Source of the DNA: an uncultured Alphaproteobacteria bacterium
Lineage (GTDB): Bacteria; Pseudomonadota; Alphaproteobacteria; Puniceispirillales; UBA1172
Direction: 5' to 3'
Length of the DNA stretch: 64,000 nucleotides
Assembly (NCBI GenBank): GCA_958431225.1
Contig: OY288107.1
Location: forward strand, 310,001-374,000
The notes beneath the pieces are model-generated. The model saw nothing but the letters and a program-made list of their open reading frames with translations. It did no database searches and was not told where the DNA came from. The position numbers and the translations under genes are program-made. Positions 8,146 through 16,840 of this stretch are shown here, in pieces. The stretch's first letter is position 1. The number at the start of each line of letters is the position of its first letter.

Positions 8146-9372
8146 TTAGTTGAGAAAACCCTTTTCACGGGCAGCCGCCGTATAGGCAGCCTCAACATCT
8201 GCGAGCGCCTGCGAAGCACTTTCCTTACCCTGCATGAAATCAACGATTTCAGCACCCAATGCCGTATGCAACAACCCCTGATAGGGCAGCATCGGATATG
8301 GTCGTGCGTTCATATTCGCCGCCGCAAAAACGCCAACTGCGGCAGGGGTAGGCTCATAGCCGTCAATGAGCCAAACCGCAAGCGGCGTTGTCTCATCATT
8401 GAGAAGGCTTGGGTCAATCCCATTCATCATAGCGAGGAACGTCGCTTCCGCATCTTTGCTTGAAATGTTCTTGGACACCGTCCAGCCATCCCACCAAAGC
8501 GTCGTCGCCGGTGTTGAACCCCCGCCCACCGTCATCGGCGCACCGAGCGTTGTTGTTGCGACCACTTGCGGGGTGGATTGTTCCGGGTCTTTAAGCGGTC
8601 CCATGCGCGAACCCCACATATTCATCATCGCCACATTCCCCGCCTTCCATTCCGCAGAAGTCGCGTTGGAATCATGCGTGAGGAAATCCGGGTTCATATA
8701 TGCGCTGAGGGCTTTGAGCATCTCAAGCGTGGCAACCCCGGCGGCGTTATTGATGGCAACCTCTGCCGTCCCCGGCTTAAAGAATTCGCCGCCATGACCG
8801 ATATACATATTGGTGAATTCCTGTGCGAGATTCCAGCCCGCCTTATAGGCACCGCCAAGAGGATGTTGCAACAAACCCTTATCGCGGATGATTTTCGCAC
8901 CCGCCAGCATCTCCTCATAGGTTTTCGGCGGTTTCACCCCTGCCTTTTCCAGAATATCCGAACGATAAACAAGATGCTGGGCATTCGCCATAAAAGCAAC
9001 CGCCATAATCTCGCCGTTGATTTTAATCAACTGGTTTGGCTTCAATGCCCGTCCGTGCTGTGCCACCAAATCATCAAGCGGGCGAATGACATCTTCATTC
9101 ATCAGTGCCACAATGGATGAATTAGCGATAATCGCGGTGGTATATTCCGCCGGATTGCCTGTCATCCCCGCCACGTTAATTTTTTGGTGGTCGGCGGTTA
9201 GGTTGGCTTTAATCTCACCACCTGAACATGTTTTTGCGCCATCGGCAACCGCGTGGATAGCAGGAAATTCATTCCCGACAATACTCACACGCCCGTCAAT
9301 TTTGCATTCCGCCATTGCCGCCCCTGACATCAGAATCGCCGCACTGGCTAAGACTAGTTTTTTCATAAACAT
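8146..9372 (-). CDS. ABC importer solute-binding protein (carbohydrate type)
   Basis: A 408-residue periplasmic protein. The signal peptide is MFMKKLVLASAAILMSGAAMAEC with cleavage after AMA. The mature protein has the extracellular solute-binding family 1 pattern: PAEYTTAIIANSSIV, INGEIMAVAFMANAQHLVYRSDILEKAGVKPPKTYEEM, and SAEWKAGNVAMMNMWGSRMG near the ligand cleft. AGGGAG stands 6 nt before ATG at 9372; a second ATG two codons on is possible. It follows the ATPase gene and precedes two permeases in one operon. The ligand cannot be predicted; the operon's enzymes suggest an alcohol or polyol rather than a simple disaccharide. Confidence 0.93.
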   Translation of the reverse strand: MFMKKLVLASAAILMSGAAMAECKIDGRVSIVGNEFPAIHAVADGAKTCSGGEIKANLTADHQKINVAGMTGNPAEYTTAIIANSSIVALMNEDVIRPLDDLVAQHGRALKPNQLIKINGEIMAVAFMANAQHLVYRSDILEKAGVKPPKTYEEMLAGAKIIRDKGLLQHPLGGAYKAGWNLAQEFTNMYIGHGGEFFKPGTAEVAINNAAGVATLEMLKALSAYMNPDFLTHDSNATSAEWKAGNVAMMNMWGSRMGPLKDPEQSTPQVVATTTLGAPMTVGGGSTPATTLWWDGWTVSKNISSKDAEATFLAMMNGIDPSLLNDETTPLAVWLIDGYEPTPAAVGVFAAANMNARPYPMLPYQGLLHTALGAEIVDFMQGKESASQALADVEAAYTAAAREKGFLN

Positions 9373-9439
9373 TTTTTTCTCCCTTGCTTCGTGTTACCCC
9401 GCATAATGCGAGAAGTTAAAGAGCCTTACGACCCCATAG

Positions 9440-10483
9440 TTAAATGCGCTCACCTGTTTTACTATCAAACAAATGGCAATGATTGACGGGCACATGAATA
9501 TGCACCATGTCGTCAATTTCGGCGCGGAACGATTTATCCGCCTTAACGCTAATCAGCGCGCCACCAATACGCACAGTGATCATGGTGGCATCGCCAAGCA
9601 ACTCAATAGAATAGATAGGCGCTTTGATATCGCCCTTGGATTTCACAACTTGCGCATCTTCGGCACGGAAACCGAGCGTCACCGCACCATTAGCAAATTT
9701 GAGCTTTTTGATATTGGTATGTTGGGCGGTAAAATTCCCGCCCTTGACCTGCCCGTCAATGAGATTCATCGCCGGATTACCAATAAAACCCGCAACGAAT
9801 GTATTGGCGGGCTTATCATAGATTTCATTAGGCTTGCCCACTTGTTGCACCACGCCCTTTTCCATAACAACCACGCGGTCGGCGAGGGTCATCGCCTCAA
9901 TCTGATCATGCGTCACGTAAATCGTTGTCACCGCCAATTCGTGCGACAGGTTTTTAATCTGTGCGCGCGTTGAAACGCGCAATTTCGCATCCAGATTGGA
10001 TAAAGGTTCATCCATCAAAAACACATTTGGCTCGCGCACCACGGCACGAGCTAGGGCAACACGCTGACGCTGACCGCCGGATAACTCGGCAGGCTTGCGG
10101 TGCAGGAATTCATCCAACTCCACCATCGCCGAAGCCCGGCGCACTTTCGCATCATGCGTGGATGGGTCAATGCCCCGCACTTTCAACGGAAAGCGGATAT
10201 TTTCATAAACATTCATATTGGGATAGAGCGCGTAGCTTTGAAACACCATAGCAACGTCGCGGTCTTTGGGTTCAAGGTCATTGACGCGCTTGCCATCAAT
10301 CAAAATCTCACCCTCTGAGGCTTCTTCAAGCCCGGCAATCATGCGCATAGTCGTGGTCTTGCCGCACCCCGAAGGCCCGAGCAGAACCAGAAATTCCTTG
10401 TCGGTAATCGTCAAATCAAAGCGACTGACACCGATAAAACTGCCCCATCGTTTTGACAGATCAATCAACTGAATTTCAGCCAT
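9440..10483 (-). CDS. ABC importer ATPase, MalK/UgpC type
   Basis: A 347-residue ATPase with Walker A GPSGCGKTT (about residues 36-44), Q-loop VFQSYALYP, signature [14 protein letters not shown], Walker [13 protein letters not shown] and switch His in VTHDQIEAMT, followed by a C-terminal TOBE-like domain. The start at 10483 is fixed by AGGAGG 7 nt upstream; a longer frame without a ribosome site exists. It is the first gene of the long minus-strand operon, directly behind a consensus-like promoter and LacI-type operator. Being first, it may also energise other importers. Confidence 0.95.
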   Translation of the reverse strand: MAEIQLIDLSKRWGSFIGVSRFDLTITDKEFLVLLGPSGCGKTTTMRMIAGLEEASEGEILIDGKRVNDLEPKDRDVAMVFQSYALYPNMNVYENIRFPLKVRGIDPSTHDAKVRRASAMVELDEFLHRKPAELSGGQRQRVALARAVVREPNVFLMDEPLSNLDAKLRVSTRAQIKNLSHELAVTTIYVTHDQIEAMTLADRVVVMEKGVVQQVGKPNEIYDKPANTFVAGFIGNPAMNLIDGQVKGGNFTAQHTNIKKLKFANGAVTLGFRAEDAQVVKSKGDIKAPIYSIELLGDATMITVRIGGALISVKADKSFRAEIDDMVHIHVPVNHCHLFDSKTGERI

Positions 10484-10525
10484 GAACGTGCCTCCTCTCC
10501 ACTTGCCCTGCGTTTTCTTTGGGCG

Positions 10526-10547
10526 TTTTTGCATACGATTGCAAAAA
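10526..10547. promoter_or_regulatory. LacI-type operator O1 over the operon start site
   Basis: An inverted repeat with TTTTTGCA and TGCAAAAA arms and a 6-bp middle TACGAT that has the central CG typical of LacI-family operators. It begins directly downstream of the minus-strand -10 box, so it would cover the transcription start of the 10-gene operon and block it when occupied. Confidence 0.75.
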
Positions 10548-10577
10548 AATATAGACATCACCTCCGCTTATTGTCAA
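10548..10577 (-). promoter_or_regulatory. Sigma-70 promoter of the SnoaL/HisD operon
   Basis: On the minus strand, TTGACA (10572-10577) and TATATT (10548-10553) are separated by 18 nt. The -35 is perfect and the -10 matches five of six. It points at the ATPase gene at 10483. Confidence 0.75.
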
Positions 10578-10599
10578 GGTGTTTATACGATTCTTTATT
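10571..10599 (+). promoter_or_regulatory. Divergent promoter with embedded operator-like site O2
   Basis: On the + strand, TTGTCA (10571-10576) and TTTATT (10594-10599) are 17 nt apart, upstream of the SnoaL-like gene at 10624. The -35 boxes of both directions share the same bases. The spacer holds TATACGATTC, which repeats the ATACGATT of operator O1; the centres are 52 bp apart, about five helical turns. Confidence 0.6.
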
Positions 10600-10623
10600 A
10601 CTGCAAAACATAAGAGGTTCATC

Positions 10624-11625
10624 ATGGCGGATTTTCAAACAGAAAAAGATATTGTGCGCGCATTTTACGCTGGTTTAGAACAGGCGGAAGGCGAGGCACT
10701 CACCGACCTCATCACCGCCCACACCGCCACAGATTATCGCTGGCGTGGCTTCCATCCTTTTGATGAAATCATCGGGGCTGAGGCAGTGGCGGAACGATTC
10801 TGGCACCCCCTTAAATCCGCGCTCACCCCCATGCAGCGTCGGCTGGATATTTTTATGGCTGGTGCGAATACGCTGGCGGATGGTGATGGCATTTGGGTTG
10901 CGTCTATGGGGCATTTGATGGGGCTTTTTGACCGCCCTTGGCTAGGCATTGCCCCCACCGGTAAAATTGCCATGTTGCGTTATGCTGAATTTCATCATGT
11001 CGTTGATGGTAAAATTGCCGAAACCGCGATGTATTTTGATATTCCGCATTTGATGATGCAGGCTGGTTTGCGCCCCTTTCCGCCACAAACTGGCGCGCAT
11101 TTAGTACAGCCGGGACCTATGACGCATGATGGCGTCATGTGCACCCCGCAACCCCCAGAGGAAGCCGAAAAAACGCTAACCGCCATCAATAATATGGTTA
11201 ATGACCTCCGCACATGGCAACAAGAAGAATCCGTAGAGCAAGAATTACGCCGTAGCTGGAACGAAGATATGATCTGGTGGGGGCCGGCGGGCATTGGTGC
11301 GACCTACACGATTGAACGTTATGCCGACCAACATGTGCGCCCATTCCGTGCAGGTTTCAAAGACCGCATTTTCAATGGTCATGTTGCCTTCATTACCGAA
11401 GGCGCGTATGGCGGATTCTTTGGCTGGCCAAATTTAACCCTCACCCCAAGCGGCGGATTTATGGGAATGCCAGCGAGCAACACCCCCGGCGATATGCGCA
11501 TCATTGATATCTATCGCCGTCAAGGTAATAAACTCATGGAAAATTGGATTTTCATTGATCTTCTGCATTTCTGGTTGATGCAGGGGGTAGATATTCTCGC
11601 GCGCATGGAAAAAGTGCCACGCTAG
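10624..11625 (+). CDS. SnoaL-like protein with two NTF2-fold domains, divergent
   Basis: A 333-residue protein with two SnoaL-like domains. Domain 1 has GIAPTGKIAMLRYAEFHHVVDGKIAETAMYFDIP; domain 2 has DMRIIDIYRRQGNKLMENWIFIDLLHFWLMQGVDIL, which resembles the end of the single-domain protein at 5502. Start ATG 10624 follows AAGAGG at a proper distance. It is transcribed away from the operon that holds its relatives at 2068-3072 and 5502-6032, from a shared control region, so it should belong to the same regulon. Catalytic role unknown. Confidence 0.85.
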   Translation: MADFQTEKDIVRAFYAGLEQAEGEALTDLITAHTATDYRWRGFHPFDEIIGAEAVAERFWHPLKSALTPMQRRLDIFMAGANTLADGDGIWVASMGHLMGLFDRPWLGIAPTGKIAMLRYAEFHHVVDGKIAETAMYFDIPHLMMQAGLRPFPPQTGAHLVQPGPMTHDGVMCTPQPPEEAEKTLTAINNMVNDLRTWQQEESVEQELRRSWNEDMIWWGPAGIGATYTIERYADQHVRPFRAGFKDRIFNGHVAFITEGAYGGFFGWPNLTLTPSGGFMGMPASNTPGDMRIIDIYRRQGNKLMENWIFIDLLHFWLMQGVDILARMEKVPR

Positions 11626-11635
11626 ATCCCATCGG

Positions 11636-12970
11636 CTATTTTCGGTTTTGCAGGGCGTTTTGCCATGCCAGATAACTAGCTTTGGGCGTGCGCTTTTGGC
11701 TGGCGTAGTCTATATGCACCAAACCGAACCGCTTAGCATACCCATACGCCCATTCATAATTATCCAGCAACGACCAAGCAAAATAGCCTTTAATCGGACA
11801 GCCCTCTGCAACCAAATCGGCGATTTCGCCTAGATGGTCTGCAAAATAAGCGATTCTGGGGGCATCGTTAATCCGCCCGTCCTCCAATATATCGGCGTGC
11901 GCCATGCCGTTTTCGGTGATGTATATCGGCAATCCGGGGGCGTAATCTTGTGCCAGACGTTTGATAAAAAACCCCAACCCTTCGGGGATAATTTCCCAAC
12001 CCATATCGGTTTTGGGCAGATCGCCTTGGGTGCAAGCAAAACCAATATGCGCCTCATTTGCATCGGGGGTGATGATGGAACGCGTATAGTAATTGACCCC
12101 GACCCAATCTAATGGCTGGCTGATGGTTGCCATGTCTTGCTGATAACCTTGCGGCAGATAGGCTTCCAACAATGCCAGCACATCATCAGGATAACGCCCC
12201 TTAAAAATAGATTCCTCAAACCAACGATTATAAATGCCATCAAATAGAAGTGTAAGCCGTTGGGTTTCCGGGCTATCATCGGCGGGACATGCGAATTCCT
12301 TATTAAGCACGCATCCCAAATTGGTCTGCCCATGCCCCCGCATGACCTCAACAGACAACCCATGCGCCAGTTGGATATAGTGCATCGCTTGCGCCGTTGC
12401 CGCAATATCGCGCAACCCCGGGGCATGCGCCCCCCAATAATGCGAAAGCCACGACACGCACCAAGGCTCATTCACCGGCGCAATCGTTGCCAGCCTATCG
12501 CCGAAATGCCGTATCACAATATCGGTATAATCAGCGAATCGCAGCGCCGTCTGGCGATTCGTCCAGCCCCCGGCGTCGCCATGCCGTGACGGCAATTCCC
12601 AATGATACAAGGTGGCAAAAGGCGTTAAACCGCGTTCCAACATCCCGTCTATGAGCGCGTCATAAAAATCCAACCCGGCGGGATTGACTTGGCTATCTTG
12701 TTCCGGCAATAACCGCGCCCATGAAAATGAAAAGCGGTAAGCATCAAATCCGGCGGCGCGCACCAAATCCAAATCCTCCGCCCAACGCTGATAATGTTCG
12801 CAGGCAATAGCGCCATTCTGTCCCTGATGCGTCTTGCCGTTTTGGTCAGCGAAATCATCCCAATGCGAGCGCCCACAACCGCCAAAACTAGACCCCTCAA
12901 TCTGATAGGCGGAGGTGGCTACGCCAAAGCTGAAATCGTCGGGGAAGCGTTTAATTTGTTTATCTATCAT
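11636..12970 (-). CDS. Beta-glucosidase, glycoside hydrolase family 1
   Basis: A 444-residue cytoplasmic GH1 enzyme, the normal family length. The N-terminal signature is FSFGVATSAYQIEG. The acid/base Glu is in APVNEPW (about residue 168) and the nucleophile Glu in IYITENG (about 353). It would release glucose or another beta-linked sugar from imported glycosides. It is the last gene of the alpha-glucoside-type importer operon, 3 nt after the ATPase gene; the stop faces the stop of the divergent SnoaL gene with only 10 nt between. Activity on beta-galactosides or fucosides is also possible. Confidence 0.95.
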   Translation of the reverse strand: MIDKQIKRFPDDFSFGVATSAYQIEGSSFGGCGRSHWDDFADQNGKTHQGQNGAIACEHYQRWAEDLDLVRAAGFDAYRFSFSWARLLPEQDSQVNPAGLDFYDALIDGMLERGLTPFATLYHWELPSRHGDAGGWTNRQTALRFADYTDIVIRHFGDRLATIAPVNEPWCVSWLSHYWGAHAPGLRDIAATAQAMHYIQLAHGLSVEVMRGHGQTNLGCVLNKEFACPADDSPETQRLTLLFDGIYNRWFEESIFKGRYPDDVLALLEAYLPQGYQQDMATISQPLDWVGVNYYTRSIITPDANEAHIGFACTQGDLPKTDMGWEIIPEGLGFFIKRLAQDYAPGLPIYITENGMAHADILEDGRINDAPRIAYFADHLGEIADLVAEGCPIKGYFAWSLLDNYEWAYGYAKRFGLVHIDYASQKRTPKASYLAWQNALQNRK

Positions 12971-12973
12971 GAC

Positions 12974-14032
12974 TCAAAACAGATGCGCGTGTTTCGCACT
13001 GAAACTAAAGCGCGCATGGTCGCCGACACGCAAGGCTGGCACATCAGGCGAGGCAAAGCGGAACGGCACCTTCCCATCACTGACCAGCTCAACAATAGTT
13101 TCCGTGCCTAGTTTTTCAACGAGGGTCACCCGCCCCCTAAGCCCGCCTTTGCTATCAAGGCGCAGATTTTGCGGGCGGATGCCTAAGCGGGCTTTCGCAC
13201 CTTTGGCTTTATCGCCTGAAACCAATCGCACCAATTTAGTCGTCACCCCTTCGCCAGCGAATTTCGCGCGATTCTTATCTTTGCTGATGGCGGTTAGTTT
13301 GCCGTCAAAGAAATTCATCTTGGGGGAGCCTAAAAACCCTGCCACGAATTCATTTGCCGGATGGTTAAACAATTCCATAGGCGCGCCAACTTGCATCACC
13401 TCCCCATCTTTTAGCACGACAATTTTATCGGCAAGGGTCATGGCTTCAACTTGGTCATGCGTCACATAGATGGTAGTCGCCCCAAGCTGGCTATGCAGTT
13501 TGGCGATCTCAACCCGCGTATCATGGCGCAACGCTGCATCCAGATTTGATAGTGGCTCATCAAATAAAAACACATCAGGATTACGCACAATAGACCGCCC
13601 AATCGCCACCCGCTGGCGTTGCCCCCCTGATAATGCGGCGGGGCGGCGGTCTAAAAGATGTTCCATCTGTAAAATCTTTGCCGCCGCCTCAACGCGCTTC
13701 CTAATTTCCGCCTTTGCCATCCCCTGCAAATTGAGCGAAAACGCCATATTATGAAACACCGTCATGTGCGGATATAAGGCATAGGATTGAAACACCATAG
13801 CAATGCCCCTTTTGGACGGCGGCAAATCCATCACCGCCCGCCCGGCGATAACAATCTCGCCACTGGTTAGGGTTTCAAGCCCGGCTATCAGGCGCAACAA
13901 AGTTGATTTACCGCAACCTGACGGGCCGACAAAAACAACGAATTCGCCCTTGTTGATTTCCAATTCTACATTGCGGATAACCTTGACTTCGCCGAATGTT
14001 TTATTGACGTCTTTTAATTCTACCTGTGCCAT
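12974..14032 (-). CDS. ABC importer ATPase, MalK/AglK type
   Basis: A 352-residue ATPase with Walker [20 protein letters not shown]-loop, [14 protein letters not shown] signature, Walker [13 protein letters not shown] and [10 protein letters not shown], plus a TOBE-type C-terminal domain. The ATG at 14032 directly abuts the stop of the GH13 gene, and its ribosome site GAGGAGG overlaps that stop, so translation is probably coupled. It serves the permeases at 15595-18088. Confidence 0.95.
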   Translation of the reverse strand: MAQVELKDVNKTFGEVKVIRNVELEINKGEFVVFVGPSGCGKSTLLRLIAGLETLTSGEIVIAGRAVMDLPPSKRGIAMVFQSYALYPHMTVFHNMAFSLNLQGMAKAEIRKRVEAAAKILQMEHLLDRRPAALSGGQRQRVAIGRSIVRNPDVFLFDEPLSNLDAALRHDTRVEIAKLHSQLGATTIYVTHDQVEAMTLADKIVVLKDGEVMQVGAPMELFNHPANEFVAGFLGSPKMNFFDGKLTAISKDKNRAKFAGEGVTTKLVRLVSGDKAKGAKARLGIRPQNLRLDSKGGLRGRVTLVEKLGTETIVELVSDGKVPFRFASPDVPALRVGDHARFSFSAKHAHLF

Positions 14033-15580
14033 TTACACCTCCTCAAATGACGCTGCCAGTGTATCAAAATCAAAACAGCACCGAAGCTTTTGTTGGTCGG
14101 ACAGGCGGTCAAAAATAATCTGCCGCGCCCCGCCTGATATAGCCCCCATCTGATTAGCCCCAACCAAAGCGGGCTGGGTTTTGCGCCAACGCAGAAATGA
14201 TGCGAATGCGCTATAGATAGAATCATCACGCCCCGCCGCATCCAGCGCCGCTTTGGCTAGATGGTTTTCGGCAACCGGTAGCCACGTGCGCGCGGCATCC
14301 GAAAACCCGCCATGCTGTTCAGATTGCCGCCAGACCATCGGCGTGCGGCATGGGTCGCGCCCTAAAAAATTGGGGGCAAATTCAATGCCCCAAGGGTCTT
14401 GCATAAGTTCAATGGGAATAGCGCGCGCATCCTCCAAACCAAGCTCCTCGCCCTGATACAAACACGATGAACCAATCAGGCAAGCCGCCAATTTCAACAA
14501 CAACAACTGCATAGCATCCGCCTGTTCGGGCGCAAGCCCAAGCGCGGCAATCTGACGGCTAGCAACGCGCGGCACGTCATGATTGGAAAAAGCAAAACAC
14601 AGCCGCCCCGTGCCGTTAAATGCCTCAACCGCCCTAGAAATCGCTGCCTTCATCCCCGCAACATCCAACCCGTCCCATGCCAAAAGATCAAAATTGTAAG
14701 TCGCATGCAGACGCCCCTCGGCGGTGAAATTCGCGCTCGCCACCACCGCATCATCGCCATCAACCTCGCCCATCAAAAACCTATCGCCATCATAACTATC
14801 AGCAACCGCCCGCAACGCCGTGCTGAAATGCTGAATATTCTTTTGATTAAGCTGGGCGGTGTCATGCAGTTGGCGGAAAAATGGTTGCTGATTTTGGGGC
14901 AAAGTGCCGGGCGCAAAATCAGGGTTTGGCAGATTGTCCTTATAGGGCGGTGTATCAGCGTTAATCGTATGCACGGCATCCAAACGAAACCCATCAACCC
15001 CGCGGTCAAACCAGAAGCGCGCCACATCCATAAGCGCCTCACGCACCGCCTCATTGGCATGGTTTAGGTTAGGCTGGCTTGGCAGAAAATTATGCAGATA
15101 ATATTGCTGACGGCGTGGCTCCCAACTCCACGCCTGCCCGCCGAAAAACGATAGCCAATTATTCGGGGCAGAACCATCCGCCAAAGGTTCAACCCAATGA
15201 AACCAATCGGCTTTGTCGTTATCGCGCGACTGGCGGCTTTCTTGAAACCAAATATGTTGGCCTGAACAATGCGCCGGCACGATATCAATCATCAATTTCA
15301 ACCCTAGATTATGGGCTTTGGCAATGAGGGCATCAAAATCCGCCATGCTGCCATATTCAGGATTGATGCTGCAATAATCGGACACATCATAGCCGAAATC
15401 TTTTTGCGGCGAGGCGAAAAACGGGCTAATCCATAGCGCATCCACACCCAAATCGGCAATATAATCAAGGCGCGCCGTAATACCCGGTAAATCGCCAATA
15501 CCATCGGCGTTTGAATCTTGAAAAGAGCGCGGGTAAATTTGATAAATCACCGCCGCCTCCCACCATTTCAAATCTGACAT
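14033..15580 (-). CDS. aglA: Alpha-glucosidase, glycoside hydrolase family 13 (AglA-like)
   Basis: A 515-residue GH13 enzyme without a signal peptide. The start MSDLKWWEAAVIYQIYPRSFQDSNADGIGDLPGI is typical of oligo-1,6-glucosidase/alpha-glucosidase. The catalytic set is visible: nucleophile Asp in GFRLDAVH (about residue 201), acid/base Glu in FLMGEVDG (272) and the stabilising Asp in FSNHDVPR (335). Region I reads DIVPAH rather than the common DxVxNH, a variation also met in AglA-type enzymes. It sits between permease and ATPase genes of an AglEFGK-type importer, so it should hydrolyse imported alpha-glucosides in the cytoplasm. Other alpha-glucosides such as glucosylglycerol are possible. 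Confidence 0.92.
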   Translation of the reverse strand: MSDLKWWEAAVIYQIYPRSFQDSNADGIGDLPGITARLDYIADLGVDALWISPFFASPQKDFGYDVSDYCSINPEYGSMADFDALIAKAHNLGLKLMIDIVPAHCSGQHIWFQESRQSRDNDKADWFHWVEPLADGSAPNNWLSFFGGQAWSWEPRRQQYYLHNFLPSQPNLNHANEAVREALMDVARFWFDRGVDGFRLDAVHTINADTPPYKDNLPNPDFAPGTLPQNQQPFFRQLHDTAQLNQKNIQHFSTALRAVADSYDGDRFLMGEVDGDDAVVASANFTAEGRLHATYNFDLLAWDGLDVAGMKAAISRAVEAFNGTGRLCFAFSNHDVPRVASRQIAALGLAPEQADAMQLLLLKLAACLIGSSCLYQGEELGLEDARAIPIELMQDPWGIEFAPNFLGRDPCRTPMVWRQSEQHGGFSDAARTWLPVAENHLAKAALDAAGRDDSIYSAFASFLRWRKTQPALVGANQMGAISGGARQIIFDRLSDQQKLRCCFDFDTLAASFEEV

Positions 15581-15594
15581 AGCCTAGCCCCCCC

Positions 15595-16821
15595 CTAGCC
15601 CCCCTTGACCGAACCCGCCAAAAGACCGCGAATGAAATAACGTTGCATCGCCAAAAACACAATCACCGGCACAATCATAGAAATCACCGCCGAGGCATTG
15701 AGCAGATGCAGTTGGTCTTTGAACGTGCCGAGCTGTTGCTGTAAGCGAATCGGGAACACTAGATCGTCGGCATTATTCGGTCCAATATACAACGCAACAA
15801 TCAAATCATTCCACACCCATAAAAATTGAAAAATACTAAACGAAGCAAGCGCAGGCACCGATAATGGCACTATCAATTTGGTGAAAATCTGTAGATGATT
15901 CGCACCATCAATGCGCGCACTTTCCAGCAATTCGCGCGGCAAACCGACAATATAATTCCGCAACAAATAAATCGCCAATGGCAGACCAAAAGCCGTATGC
16001 GTCACCCAGAGGCTCGCAAAACTTTTTGATGCGACCGCACAACTGCTCGTAGTCTCACAATCGGTCATCCACGCATTCAAAGCCGTCGCCCATGAAGCAA
16101 TACCGCTAAAGCCCTGAAGTATCGGCAGGAAGGCAAGTTGCGTCGGCACCACCATCAACGACACCACAATCACAAACAACCAATCGCGCCCGGGAAACCG
16201 CATCCAAGCAAAAGCGTAAGCGGCAAACGCCGCTATGGTAATCGGAATAATGGTCGCCGGAATCGTGACAATAAATGAAGAAATGAGCGCGTTCGGCACG
16301 TGTTTATTTTCAAACAGGACTTCTTGATAGGCTTCGGTGCCAAAAATCGGCTCTTGGTTGATGAACACGTCCAGATTTTTCGGGCGGGGGATAGTTGGTG
16401 CGTCAAAACGCCAGACGAAATCGCCATTCGCATCAAAACGAAACGCCCCGCCCCGCACATCCATCACCTCACCCGTCGGCACCAATTTGCGAATCAATTT
16501 CGTCTTGTCGGGATTGTCGGGGTCAGGGATACGCCCTTGAAACAGCACCGATTCCACCACCCCGGAAATAGGAAAACTATCTTCCCCTAAATTTAAGCGG
16601 TCAAAAATATTGCCCGTGAAAACTAGCCCTTCTTCAAGCGCGCCCTTATCGTGCGTGCTAAAGCGATGCCCCAATTCCGTCGGCGTAAAGGCGGTCCAGA
16701 ACCCCGATGTTTTTGAGGCAAGTTCCGAACGCAATGAGGTCGTGACCAACGCAACAAAAGGCACAACCCAGATGAAAACAATCAAGGCAAGAACGGCGTG
16801 ATGTAAGCTGCGACTGACCAT
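15595..16821 (-). CDS. aglG: Alpha-glucoside ABC importer permease, AglG type
   Basis: A 408-residue inner-membrane permease. The first membrane segment is HHAVLALIVFIWVVPFVALVTTSL. A long periplasmic insertion of roughly 150 residues follows (LGEDSFPISGVVESVLFQG... to the segment at LISSFIVTIPATIIPITI), as in AglG proteins. The EAA loop is RELLESARIDGANHLQIFTKLIVPLSVPA. ATG at 16821 is chosen because AGAGGAATT precedes it; a longer frame lacks a ribosome site. It is 19 nt after the AglF-like gene. Confidence 0.92.
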   Translation of the reverse strand: MVSRSLHHAVLALIVFIWVVPFVALVTTSLRSELASKTSGFWTAFTPTELGHRFSTHDKGALEEGLVFTGNIFDRLNLGEDSFPISGVVESVLFQGRIPDPDNPDKTKLIRKLVPTGEVMDVRGGAFRFDANGDFVWRFDAPTIPRPKNLDVFINQEPIFGTEAYQEVLFENKHVPNALISSFIVTIPATIIPITIAAFAAYAFAWMRFPGRDWLFVIVVSLMVVPTQLAFLPILQGFSGIASWATALNAWMTDCETTSSCAVASKSFASLWVTHTAFGLPLAIYLLRNYIVGLPRELLESARIDGANHLQIFTKLIVPLSVPALASFSIFQFLWVWNDLIVALYIGPNNADDLVFPIRLQQQLGTFKDQLHLLNASAVISMIVPVIVFLAMQRYFIRGLLAGSVKGG

Positions 16822-16840
16822 AATTCCTCTCGCCTTCCCC

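Noticed and set aside
8566-9120. 184-codon + strand frame opposite the binding-protein gene
   Set aside because: Composition and lack of a ribosome site mark it as an antisense shadow; the minus-strand protein has a signal peptide and family motifs.
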